The notes under the pieces are model-generated. The model had not been told where the DNA came from, ran no database searches, and saw only the letters and a program-made list of their open reading frames with translations. A program made the translations under genes and the position numbers. Of a stretch of DNA of 6,103 nucleotides, positions 1 through 5,554 are shown in pieces. The DNA comes from an uncultured Halomicronema sp. (GTDB lineage: Bacteria; Cyanobacteriota; Cyanobacteriia; Phormidesmidales; Phormidesmidaceae): positions 1 through 6,103 of the forward strand of contig CALCPB010000128.1 of assembly GCA_937897665.1 (NCBI GenBank). Reading direction: 5' to 3'. The first letter of the stretch is position 1. The number at the start of each line of letters is the position of its first letter.

Positions 1-301
1 AAGCAGTCAGGGGGACGCTGATGGACCACGGCACGAGCGTAATCAGCCAGGTTGAACCCACCAGTGCCAAAAAGCCCCCGACAAACAGTAGGGCATTAAT
101 CAATAGGCTCATCACAAACCGCTGTGGCTTGACCTGATTGAGAAACAGAATGACGCACTGGCCACTGCTGCGCGACAGCCCTGCTAACACCACGATCAAC
201 AGCGCTAGCCACAGAGCAATCGGGAAGCGGCTCGCGATGCGAAAGGCGGCACCGTTGAGGGCAAAGACGTAACCGACAATTTCCCAAAACTGGTCGAGCA
301 T
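1..301 (-). CDS. Conserved membrane protein, N-terminal part (cut by window edge)
   Basis: The first 100 residues are visible, beginning MLDQFWEIVGYVFALNGAAF; the rest lies beyond the left edge. The ATG at 301 is the first possible start, because an in-frame TAA lies four codons upstream (TAA ATC CGC CCT ATG). No clear Shine-Dalgarno precedes it. Two hydrophobic segments are visible, at about residues 26-42 and 64-90, with a basic loop between them (NQVKPQR), so the product is an integral membrane protein. The look of an amphipathic start, two early helices and a short basic loop recalls the cyanobacterial YIP1-like membrane proteins, but that is only an impression and no diagnostic motif is visible. 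It lies downstream of the pseudouridine synthase gene on the same strand, 262 bp away, so co-transcription is possible but not shown. Function unknown. Confidence 0.7.
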   Translation of the reverse strand, partial: MLDQFWEIVGYVFALNGAAFRIASRFPIALWLALLIVVLAGLSRSSGQCVILFLNQVKPQRFVMSLLINALLFVGGFLALVGSTWLITLVPWSISVPLTA

Positions 302-563
302 AGGGCGGATTTACGACGACGGTAGAAACAGCCAGGCGAAAGGTGAGCCAGTCCAGCCCTGAGCGCAATAGAGCAAAAATACCGCCTGGCGATCGCGGCA
401 ACCACCCTTTAGACCCATTCTTTGACAAGTTGTTGCACAATCCGGCTGCCCGTTTGCTGAAACTAGAGTGACGTCGAGGTAGGCGATCGCTGCTCAGTCG
501 TCAGGATGTATGGCATCGCAGAATTCGGCAGTCGGAATTCATAAAGCCGATCGAATGGTGATT
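302..563. other. Intergenic region between the membrane protein and pseudouridine synthase genes
   Basis: I see no convincing gene here. The open frame running through it on the minus strand continues inside the membrane protein gene in another frame and codes for an arginine/proline-rich shadow. The region holds two HIP1 octamers (389-396 and 483-490) and a heptamer repeat near 518-540, listed separately. I found no terminator hairpin with a T-run after the pseudouridine synthase stop, and no sigma-70 promoter good enough to call in front of the membrane protein gene. Confidence 0.6.
518..540 (-). repeat. Heptanucleotide repeat element, three units
   Basis: Read on the minus strand this site splits into the 7-base units AATTCCG, ACTGCCG and AATTCTG, followed by C. 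The same phase and nearly the same units occur on the plus strand at 3940-3975, with additional units. The outer GAATTC copies also make it an inverted repeat (521-526 and 535-540 with an 8-base centre). Heptanucleotide tandem repeats between genes (STRR-type sequences) are known from filamentous cyanobacteria. No function is visible. Confidence 0.6.
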
Positions 564-1400
564 TTAGCCATCGGGAGTGACCTCATCAGAGTGCTGTAGC
601 GGCGGGGGTGGCGGGGCCACAATTTCGAGGGGCGATCGCGTGCGGGGATGGTGTAACTGCAGCCGATGGGCATGCAACCAATAGCCACAATCCCCCGGTA
701 CCGGCACGGCTCCCTGCGAATCGTTGACAGGATAAGGCTGCCCGCCCGGCGCATACAGCGGATCATGCAACAGCGGGTAGCCTGCCGCCGCCAGGTGAAT
801 GCGAATTTGGTGCGGTCGTCCCGTAAAAATCGTCACGTCTAGCAGCGTGTGAGCGTCACCGCGGCTTACCACGCGGGCCTCGCTGCGAGCGGGTTTACCT
901 ATGGGCGTGGCTGCATGCACCGTGCCCAACTGGGGGTAAGGCACTGGCCCAATGGGCGTTGTCATTATCCATGTGTCAGGTAACTCACCGGGACCAATCA
1001 GCGCCCGATAGGTTTTACGCAGCGCCATAGCGGGGGCAGTTGCGGAGGACGTTTCATAGGTGGAGCGGCGCATTTGACGACTCAGCTCCGATTTGGCTAG
1101 GGGCGATCGCGCCCACAGCATGACTCCCGACGTTCCCCGACCCAAGCGATGCACTGGACTCAGCAGCGGCTCGTCATAGCGCTGCCTGAGCTGATATAGC
1201 AGCGTATGTTCTAAAAAGCCGCCGCCGGGTAAAACGGGTAAGCCTGAGGGTTTGGCGATCGCCAGAAAGTCGTCATCTTCATAAAGCACAGCAAACTCCA
1301 GCGGCACCGCCGGCTCTTGCCAAGGGGGACGATGATAGGCCAGTTGCTGTCCGGGCTGCAGCGGCTGCTCTGCAAGGCCAAGTACTTCATCGACTGTCAC
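564..1400 (-). CDS. RluA-family RNA pseudouridine synthase, N-terminally interrupted
   Basis: The family isomerises uridine to pseudouridine in rRNA or tRNA. The 278-residue frame from GTG 1400 holds the whole catalytic domain: motif I around residues 40-60 (YEDDDFLAIAKPSGLPVLPG), motif II at 84-92 (HRLGRGTSG), and motif III near 194-218 (GRPHQIRIHLAAAGYPLLHD then PLY). A typical C-terminal strand, HAHRLQLHHP, follows. Two things are odd. Residue 87 of motif II is Gly where the family has the catalytic Asp (HRLD). Also, the same frame continues upstream to an ATG at 1532, giving 322 codons with an S4-like N-terminal part, but a TAA at 1464-1466 breaks it. I chose GTG 1400 because it is the first start codon after the TAA and has GAGG 8 nt upstream. 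It may be a live shortened enzyme, a young pseudogene, or a sequencing error; which rRNA site it modifies cannot be told. Confidence 0.8.
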   Translation of the reverse strand: MTVDEVLGLAEQPLQPGQQLAYHRPPWQEPAVPLEFAVLYEDDDFLAIAKPSGLPVLPGGGFLEHTLLYQLRQRYDEPLLSPVHRLGRGTSGVMLWARSPLAKSELSRQMRRSTYETSSATAPAMALRKTYRALIGPGELPDTWIMTTPIGPVPYPQLGTVHAATPIGKPARSEARVVSRGDAHTLLDVTIFTGRPHQIRIHLAAAGYPLLHDPLYAPGGQPYPVNDSQGAVPVPGDCGYWLHAHRLQLHHPRTRSPLEIVAPPPPPLQHSDEVTPDG

Positions 1401-1532
1401 CTGCCCCGCCTCGATCCGCTGTTGCCAATCGGCCCGGCTCGAATGCTGATATCGCTGGGTGTATTAGTCCAACAGGGTTTGCCCGTCAGCTGCAGGGGAG
1501 ATGCGATCGCGATAAATCCAGCCTTGGTTCAT
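1401..1532 (-). pseudogene. Interrupted S4-like N-terminus of the pseudouridine synthase gene
   Basis: From ATG 1532 the frame reads MNQGWIYRDRISPAADGQTL, then LLD, a TAA stop (codon 23, positions 1464-1466), and directly on into YTQRYQHSSRADWQQRIEAG and the intact enzyme frame. The part after the stop (QQRIEAGQVTVDE) fits the S4-type RNA-binding motif that precedes the catalytic domain in many RluA-family proteins. No frameshift is needed to join both sides. A single base change at position 1464 would restore a Tyr codon, giving LLDYYTQRY, which is how I would expect an uninterrupted homologue to read. The ATG has GGAG 6 nt upstream, so the original start still looks functional and would give a 22-residue peptide. 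Confidence 0.75.
1409..1412 (-). promoter_or_regulatory. Possible Shine-Dalgarno for the internal GTG start
   Basis: GAGG on the minus strand lies 8 nt before GTG 1400, a normal spacing. It would let ribosomes begin, or restart after the upstream TAA, at this codon. However, the same bases encode the Glu-Ala-Gly of the S4-like motif, so the match may be coincidental. Confidence 0.35.
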
Positions 1533-1538
1533 GCGGCA

Positions 1539-1542
1539 CTCC
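1539..1542 (-). promoter_or_regulatory. Shine-Dalgarno for the original start of the pseudouridine synthase gene
   Basis: On the minus strand GGAG, within a run GGGGGGAG, lies 6 nt before ATG 1532. This supports 1532 as the original start of the full-length gene. Confidence 0.5.
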
Positions 1543-1579
1543 CCCCGCGTGAGCGTTGATTAGAAGACTGTGCTGCCAT

Positions 1580-1600
1580 CAAACCCGCAAAACAAACCCG
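1580..1600. repeat. Short direct repeat CAAACCCG x2
   Basis: CAAACCCG occurs at 1580-1587 and again at 1593-1600, a 13-base step, about 50 bp upstream of ATG 1532 in the gap between the exonuclease and pseudouridine synthase genes. It might be a protein binding site, but two 8-base copies are weak evidence. Confidence 0.25.
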
Positions 1601-1719
1601 TTTGCTGTCAGCGTTGAAAAGTGCCCAGTCTTGGCAATCACCGCACGATTCTTGAGCAACTCTCAGGAAGATGCCGTTGCCCCATCGCCCCCTGGCGCCC
1701 CCGCCCCTCAAACGTTCCC

Positions 1720-2541
1720 TCACAACACCGATAACTGCTCGCCCGAGGATCGCTCCTGCATCACCCGTTCCACATCGCCACGACGATATAGGGGGCGGTT
1801 CTTGCGTTTAGAAAAGCGACTTTCGATCTGGGCCTCCGTCAAAATCTGCTGCGGCACTGGGGTCGAACACTGCAGTATCGTCGCCGCATCCTTGAGGCGA
1901 ATCCACTGGCGGCCAAAGCGGGCAATCAGCACTGCCTCATCTTCTGCCTGAATCTGTTTGAGTAGCCGCTCGGCTAGCAGCCAGCAGGCTAGGGTATCAG
2001 CGCCAGCCCGGTGTGAGGTGCCGACATCAAAGCCAAAATGTTGCACCAGATTCGGCAGACTGCGAGAGGGCAAGTCAGCCAGCAGCAATCGCGAGAGCAG
2101 TACGGTGCACAGCTGAGCGGCCTGTGGTCGCGTGAACGTATGGTCGAGCTGGCGATATTCGGCCTGCAAAAAGCGATAGTCAAATTCCAGGTTGTGAGCG
2201 GTTAAGACGCCAGCCTCTAGCCGTTCTAAACAGTCGGGCCACACCGTTTCGGGAAAGCGCCCTTGCGAAACCATCGACTGATCAATGCCGGTGATGCGGG
2301 TGATCATCGCCGGGACGCGCACGCCGGGATTGATCAAGTGGGTCTCTTGATGCAAAATACCGGCTTCTAAGCTGGCCTGCAGTACCGACACCTCAATGAC
2401 GCGAGCCCCGCGATAGGGCAATGACCCGGTCGTTTCCACATCGACGACGGTCAGCGGTGATTGACTCACCTCGCGATAAAAGGCCAACAGGTCTTTCGAC
2501 AAGAGGGCCGACTGGCCTTGGTATTTTTTTGGGGTTGCCAT
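1720..2541 (-). CDS. DEDDh-type 3'-5' exonuclease (DnaQ-like) with C-terminal HTH-like domain
   Basis: The product (273 aa from ATG 2541) is a metal-dependent 3'-5' exonuclease of the DnaQ/RNase T superfamily. ExoI is VVDVETTG (Asp34, Glu36), ExoII is AHNLEFDYRFL (Asp121), and ExoIII is HRAGADTLA (His177, Asp182), so all DEDDh catalytic residues are present. Proteins of this type trim or proofread DNA or RNA 3' ends; the exact substrate cannot be read from sequence. After the catalytic domain (about residues 30-195) comes a region at about 213-261, WIRLKDAATILQCS up to RPLYRRGDVERVM, which looks like an excisionase/MerR-type helix-turn-helix with its wing. A GTG at 2577 would add 12 residues (MYLRKAGRSHTC). 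I prefer the ATG because MATPKKYQG is a more natural start, although no strong Shine-Dalgarno precedes it. It is transcribed away from the membrane hydrolase-like gene and lies 187 bp before the pseudouridine synthase start at 1532, so both could share a transcript. Confidence 0.85.
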   Translation of the reverse strand: MATPKKYQGQSALLSKDLLAFYREVSQSPLTVVDVETTGSLPYRGARVIEVSVLQASLEAGILHQETHLINPGVRVPAMITRITGIDQSMVSQGRFPETVWPDCLERLEAGVLTAHNLEFDYRFLQAEYRQLDHTFTRPQAAQLCTVLLSRLLLADLPSRSLPNLVQHFGFDVGTSHRAGADTLACWLLAERLLKQIQAEDEAVLIARFGRQWIRLKDAATILQCSTPVPQQILTEAQIESRFSKRKNRPLYRRGDVERVMQERSSGEQLSVL

Positions 2542-2782
2542 GCAGGTATGCGATCGCCCAGCCTTCCTAAGATACACGCCTGTCTTCGATTCTGCTGGCC
2601 CTGGATTGGCGGTAGTTGCTCAAGCCGCCAGCCGCCCAAGCCGCATTGGGAATTGGCCGCGATCGCGAGCCAGCACCCTGCCAGAGCGGGCCAGCGAGTC
2701 AGGTGTTTTCCTACCCAAGATCGGGCAAGTTAAAGACATCGTTCTCTCTAGCATTACAGTCTGCAAGACTGCGGCGGTTGCC
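2542..2782. other. Divergent intergenic region
   Basis: This 241-bp stretch lies between the divergent exonuclease and membrane protein genes and must hold promoters for both. It has two HIP1 octamers (2550-2557 and 2659-2666). An 11-base match (2645-2655, read on the minus strand as CAATTCCCAAT) to the start of the heptamer repeat at 3939-3949 also lies here. On the minus strand TATCTT (2569-2574) is a weak -10 candidate with no matching -35. The plus-strand open frame extending through this region into the membrane protein gene has no start signal and no membrane or domain character, so I read it as non-coding. Confidence 0.55.
2757..2771. promoter_or_regulatory. Small perfect inverted repeat before the membrane hydrolase-like gene
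   Basis: CAGTCT GCA AGACTG forms a 6-bp perfect inverted repeat with a 3-base centre, ending 11 nt before ATG 2783. It could be an operator half-site pair or a small hairpin in the mRNA leader that affects ribosome access. A repeat this short can also arise by chance, and no known regulator motif is recognised. Confidence 0.25.
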
Positions 2783-3379
2783 ATGAGTTCGCTGTTAGAC
2801 AAACTGCTCCATTTTGCGATTGGGCTCGGTGTCGGCGTTGTGTTTTGGGCCGGGTTAGAGCGCTATCACCGAGCGGCAGCGCGAGTGATTAATCCGCTGG
2901 TGTTTCTCATCATGGTGGTATGGGGCGCCAGCGGCTTGTTTTTGTTTCGCCAGTTGGGCATCCCGCTACTCAGCCATACGGCCTTCTATATGGCTGTGCC
3001 CGATTGGGATCTTCCCCTCTACAAATTGACCAGATTCCGATTTCTCATCCATCGCAGCTGGCCTTTTCACTCTGTGCTGATTCCCCTATTGCTGCTGGGC
3101 CTGTGGTTATGGCTGAGTCGCCAACCGGGGTGGCATCGCTGGCAACGCGTTGGGCTCAGTACATTACGTGATGGTGCGATCGGCCTGTCGGTCGGCATGA
3201 GCGCTCACCTCATTTGGGATGCGCTGTTGTCTTCTACCCGCCGAGGCTTCTACATCCACGGATTCAGCCGGGGCACTTCGTTGCTGTGGCTGCTGATTAA
3301 TCTGACGTTGGGGCTTGGTGTGCCCTTTGTGATCGCGCGGGCGCTGAGTCGCACTAGCCCGGTGAGTTCAAGTGAGTGA
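2783..3379 (+). CDS. Polytopic membrane protein, YdjM/DUF457-like putative metal-dependent hydrolase
   Basis: The 198-residue product starts MSSLLDKLLHFAIGLGVGVV. Hydrophobic stretches lie at about residues 12-28, 36-56, 98-112, 132-150 and 167-186. Between them are polar residues in the order seen in the YdjM (DUF457) family of inner-membrane putative hydrolases: VPDWD at 72-76, HRSWPFHS at 90-97 and AHLIWD at 141-146. His and Asp in these motifs are thought to bind metal in that family; the substrate is unknown. The start is ATG 2783, because the upstream part of the frame looks random; its Shine-Dalgarno is poor (GGCGG). The small membrane protein gene follows 62 bp downstream on the same strand, so the two may form an operon. 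The family assignment rests on motif spacing only; the protein could be a less related membrane protein. Confidence 0.65.
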   Translation: MSSLLDKLLHFAIGLGVGVVFWAGLERYHRAAARVINPLVFLIMVVWGASGLFLFRQLGIPLLSHTAFYMAVPDWDLPLYKLTRFRFLIHRSWPFHSVLIPLLLLGLWLWLSRQPGWHRWQRVGLSTLRDGAIGLSVGMSAHLIWDALLSSTRRGFYIHGFSRGTSLLWLLINLTLGLGVPFVIARALSRTSPVSSSE

Positions 3380-3428
3380 GCGCGATCGCCGACTGTTAGC
3401 CTTCTGATCAAAATGCCAATTAATATCT

Positions 3429-3432
3429 GAGG
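3429..3432 (+). promoter_or_regulatory. Shine-Dalgarno of the small membrane protein gene
   Basis: GAGG lies 9 nt before ATG 3442 and fixes that start. The 62-bp gap before the gene also holds a HIP1 octamer at 3382-3389. Confidence 0.6.
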
Positions 3433-3441
3433 AATTGAGTC

Positions 3442-3780
3442 ATGCGAGCCCTTTATTTCATCGCGGGTCTAGCCTTGATGCTGTTGGGCATCTACTTTTT
3501 AGGCCAAAACATTTTATTCACCACCCATGCCTATCCCTGGTGGCGCGGCATTGCCGCTGACCTTTCCGTGATTTCTTTGTGCATCGGCTATGTAATGATC
3601 ATTTTTCTCAGCGGCGATGCTAAAACCTTCGGCTGGATTGCCGTCGGCTTTGGCATCGTTTGCGTCTTCGTCAGCAGCCGAGCAATTTTGAACCCTACCA
3701 GCCTGTGGCAATTTTTTCTCGCCTTTGCTTCGATGGGCGCAGGTTACAAGATGATGACCACTCGACGCAGTCCATTTTGA
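3442..3780 (+). CDS. Small four-helix membrane protein of unknown function
   Basis: The 112-residue product (starting MRALYFIAGLALMLLGIYFL) is almost entirely hydrophobic. Likely membrane helices lie at about residues 4-26, 39-57, 62-80 and 87-105, with short loops (HAYPWWRG, SGDAKTFG, LNPTS) and a basic C-terminal tail (KMMTTRRSPF). The first helix has no cleavage site, so it is probably a membrane anchor rather than a signal peptide. I see no catalytic or ligand motif and do not recognise the family. It has a well placed Shine-Dalgarno and follows the YdjM-like gene closely on the same strand, so joint transcription is likely. Real coding is supported by the uniform hydrophobic pattern and the ribosome binding site. 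Confidence 0.75.
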   Translation: MRALYFIAGLALMLLGIYFLGQNILFTTHAYPWWRGIAADLSVISLCIGYVMIIFLSGDAKTFGWIAVGFGIVCVFVSSRAILNPTSLWQFFLAFASMGAGYKMMTTRRSPF

Positions 3781-3939
3781 GCCCGCAGACTCGGCTGGTT
3801 GGCTGCGAATCCGCGATCGCTGGGCTGCCCTCAGCAGGCTTAGCTGCAGTGTCTGAGTCGGGAGTTTTGAGAGCGCGCCCCAGCGGCCTTATGAGCAAAT
3901 TACTCAGGATGGCTGAAAGGGTGAGCTGATAAGCCTTTC

Positions 3940-3975
3940 AATTCCCAATTCCGACGGCCGCATTCCGAATTCTGC
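3940..3975 (+). repeat. Heptanucleotide repeat element, five units
   Basis: The sequence divides cleanly into 7-base units: AATTCCC, AATTCCG, ACGGCCG, CATTCCG and AATTCTG, followed by C. The minus strand at 518-540 has AATTCCG, ACTGCCG, AATTCTG and C, so the two sites share unit order but differ in unit number (CATTCCG is absent there) and orientation. This is the behaviour of the heptanucleotide STRR-type repeats of cyanobacteria. Confidence 0.65.
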
Positions 3976-3981
3976 TATATC
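3973..3981 (+). promoter_or_regulatory. Weak extended -10 candidate for the GUN4 gene pair
   Basis: TGCTATATC matches the extended -10 form TGnTATAAT at TG and four of six hexamer bases. No good -35 hexamer lies 16-18 bp upstream; that space is filled by the heptamer repeat. Transcription from here would give a leader of roughly 55 nt before GTG 4043. This is only a candidate. Confidence 0.25.
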
Positions 3982-4024
3982 CTTAATCGCAGTCCTGGCA
4001 TCGGGCGGGACGTCGGTCAATATT

Positions 4025-4030
4025 GAGGAG
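4025..4030 (+). promoter_or_regulatory. Shine-Dalgarno deciding the GTG start of the first GUN4-domain gene
   Basis: GAGGAG lies 12 nt before GTG 4043, slightly far but usable. The frame stays open upstream, but no ATG, GTG or TTG start with a better site is visible there, so GTG 4043 is preferred. Confidence 0.45.
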
Positions 4031-4042
4031 CGTTTTTCCAGG

Positions 4043-5554
4043 GTGGAGAGTCTCGAATCGGCCACGGTGGTCTTGCAAATCGTCGATGCGACCTTGACCG
4101 ACGACGATCGCGATCGCATCGTGCAAAAGTTTTGGGATGATCTAATGCAGCTAGAGATCACCCCTCGGGCCACCATCACTGCCCTGCCGCAGACTGATCC
4201 GGCGGTGGCGCGCTGGGGGCTGCAGGTGCATTTGGCCGAGCCCGACCAGATTGTCACCTGGGTCAAAGATATGAGCGAGCGCCTAGCGGTGACCCCCGTC
4301 GAAATCCGCCTCACTTGCACGGTTGATCGCCTGCGAGTGCAAACTCAAACCGATTCACCAGAACAACTATTAGCGATGATTCCGGCGCTCAGAGCGATTT
4401 TGCCGGCCCCGCAACTCTTGCAGGCGCGGGCGCAACTCTACGCTCAGCGGGGGGGCGAAATTACACCAGTGGAGCGAGCGAACCTTGAGCTGTTGCGACA
4501 TGACCTGGAGTTCCCCCCTGAAGCCATGGAGGCGATGATCCAGAAAGCGTTAGGTCCCTATGGCGATCGCCAGGCTAAGCTCGACAAATATCGTGAGGTG
4601 CTCAGCGCCGAAATCGAGCGACAGCCGATTCCCCTTGACAACACCACTCACCTCGAACTGCGCCGCCTTTATCAGGTCTTAGGCCTATCGCAGGCTGATG
4701 TGGAGCCGATTAATCAAGAATATATTGCACGCATTAAAGCCGAAGCTACCCACCTGCAGGAGCAAGAAAAAGCGGCCCGAGCGCAACAGGAAACGCAACG
4801 CCAGGCCGAGGTGACCCAACAACAGGTCGTCATGCGGCAAGAGTATGCCGAGCTTTATCGCCAAGAATACGCGGCGGCGATCGCCCACACGCCATATCCG
4901 ACCGACTTTGATCGCGGTCGTTTAAAGCAAGCCTGCGCCGACTGGCAGCTCGACCCCGAGGTGGTTCGCGCCATCGAGCGCGAGGTGACTGACCAGCAGT
5001 ATGGCCCCATCGATTCGGCCATGCAGCTCAAATATCATCGATTACGGGATTTACTCTGGAAAGCGCAATGGGAAGCCGCCGACCAAGAAACGGAGCGGCT
5101 CATTTTGTCCGCTGTGAGTCGGGATATGCAACCTATCAACGCTAGCACCTTGGCTAAATTTCACTGCGTTGACCTGCAAACCCTGGATGCGCTGTGGTCA
5201 CGCTATAGTCAGGGCCGGTTTGGGTTTATTGCCCAACATCGGGTCTTTGTGCAGCAGACTGTTCAGGGGGGCGATTTTTTGGCCGCCATCGGCTGGAAAT
5301 CGGCGCTCAGCATCGGCGGCGTGGATGTCTTGACCCTGCGTAAGGCCTATCGTGATCTGCAATTTACCCTCGAAGCACCCATCGGGCACCTGCCCACCTG
5401 GCGCTGGGGCGCGACCACTCTAGAGGGCGAATATGCCCTAGACGAAGCTGTCGTTGAGCGCATCTTTCACGATGTGATTGAGAAATGCTGGCCCAAGTTG
5501 CGATCGCAGCGGGTGACTGAAGTGCGAGAAGGAGTCATGGATGCTGAGCGCTGA
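4043..5554 (+). CDS. Multidomain GUN4 protein with EACC1-like N-terminus and helical repeats
   Basis: The product has 503 residues, is predicted soluble and has three parts. (1) Residues about 8-120 form an alpha/beta unit (VVLQIVDATLTDDDRDRIVQ, later VEIRLTCTVDRLRVQTQ) whose helix-strand order resembles the effector-associated EACC1-like modules of bacterial conflict and signalling proteins; this is inferred. (2) Residues about 128-316 hold three degenerate helical repeats (131-170, 182-232, 268-316) with pattern Y-R-x-x-x...P...L...L....V..I. A Gln/Glu/Ala-rich stretch at 233-268, probably a coiled coil, separates repeats two and three. (3) Residues about 333-453 are a GUN4 domain: LRDLLWKAQWEAADQETERL, DLQTLDALWSRYSQGRFGF, IGW and FTLEAPIGHLP. 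GUN4 binds porphyrins and in the classic protein stimulates Mg-chelatase; here the fused architecture suggests sensing or signalling instead. The start is GTG 4043. The gene overlaps the next by 14 bp. GUN4 assignment is firm; the N-terminal one is tentative. Confidence 0.85.
   Translation: MESLESATVVLQIVDATLTDDDRDRIVQKFWDDLMQLEITPRATITALPQTDPAVARWGLQVHLAEPDQIVTWVKDMSERLAVTPVEIRLTCTVDRLRVQTQTDSPEQLLAMIPALRAILPAPQLLQARAQLYAQRGGEITPVERANLELLRHDLEFPPEAMEAMIQKALGPYGDRQAKLDKYREVLSAEIERQPIPLDNTTHLELRRLYQVLGLSQADVEPINQEYIARIKAEATHLQEQEKAARAQQETQRQAEVTQQQVVMRQEYAELYRQEYAAAIAHTPYPTDFDRGRLKQACADWQLDPEVVRAIEREVTDQQYGPIDSAMQLKYHRLRDLLWKAQWEAADQETERLILSAVSRDMQPINASTLAKFHCVDLQTLDALWSRYSQGRFGFIAQHRVFVQQTVQGGDFLAAIGWKSALSIGGVDVLTLRKAYRDLQFTLEAPIGHLPTWRWGATTLEGEYALDEAVVERIFHDVIEKCWPKLRSQRVTEVREGVMDAER
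5529..5534 (+). promoter_or_regulatory. Shine-Dalgarno inside the upstream gene for the second GUN4 gene
   Basis: AAGGAG lies 6 nt before ATG 5541, within the last codons of the first GUN4-domain gene. Its ideal strength and spacing decide the start and support translational coupling. The nearby ATG at 5537 is in the frame of the upstream gene and is not the start. Confidence 0.75.

Larger units (their letters stand above)
3781..4042 (+). other. Intergenic region upstream of the GUN4-domain gene pair
   Basis: No gene is supported here. It holds a HIP1 octamer (3813-3820), the heptamer repeat (3940-3975), a weak promoter candidate (3973-3981), the 8-base palindrome CAATATTG (4018-4025), and the purine-rich ribosome binding site before GTG 4043. 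I see no terminator hairpin followed by Ts after the small membrane protein gene. The small imperfect fold around GCTG-CCCT-CAGC near 3825-3836 has no T-run. Confidence 0.55.

Noticed and set aside
96..440. Long minus-strand open frame overlapping the partial membrane protein gene
   Set aside because: The other minus-strand frame encodes a clean membrane protein starting at 301, while this one gives an Arg/Pro/Ser-rich product with no domain character.
1529..1723. Small minus-strand open frame between the exonuclease and pseudouridine synthase genes, starting at GTG 1723 that overlaps the exonuclease stop
   Set aside because: The overlap looks like coupling, but the product (MRERLRGGGARGRWGNG at its start) is Gly/Arg-rich from the local GC-rich run, has no Shine-Dalgarno and runs over the start of the next gene.
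1317..1951. Plus-strand open frames opposite the pseudouridine synthase and exonuclease genes
   Set aside because: They lie mostly opposite genes with intact family motifs, and their translations are low-complexity and basic with no ribosome binding sites.
2540..2782. N-terminal extension of the YdjM-like protein by 81 residues
   Set aside because: The extra part has no start signal, contains HIP1 and GC-rich intergenic-like sequence, and would make the membrane protein begin with a random soluble stretch.
3421..3426. TAATAT as -10 box for the small membrane protein gene
   Set aside because: A transcript from here would begin at about 3433, after the Shine-Dalgarno at 3429-3432, and no -35 hexamer has proper spacing.
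3825..3836. Short stem GCTG-CCCT-CAGC as a terminator of the small membrane protein gene
   Set aside because: A four-base stem with no following T-run is not a credible intrinsic terminator.
3904..4320. Minus-strand open frame opposite the start of the first GUN4-domain gene
   Set aside because: Its product is Ser/Arg/Thr-rich without domain character, while the plus strand carries a recognisable multidomain protein.
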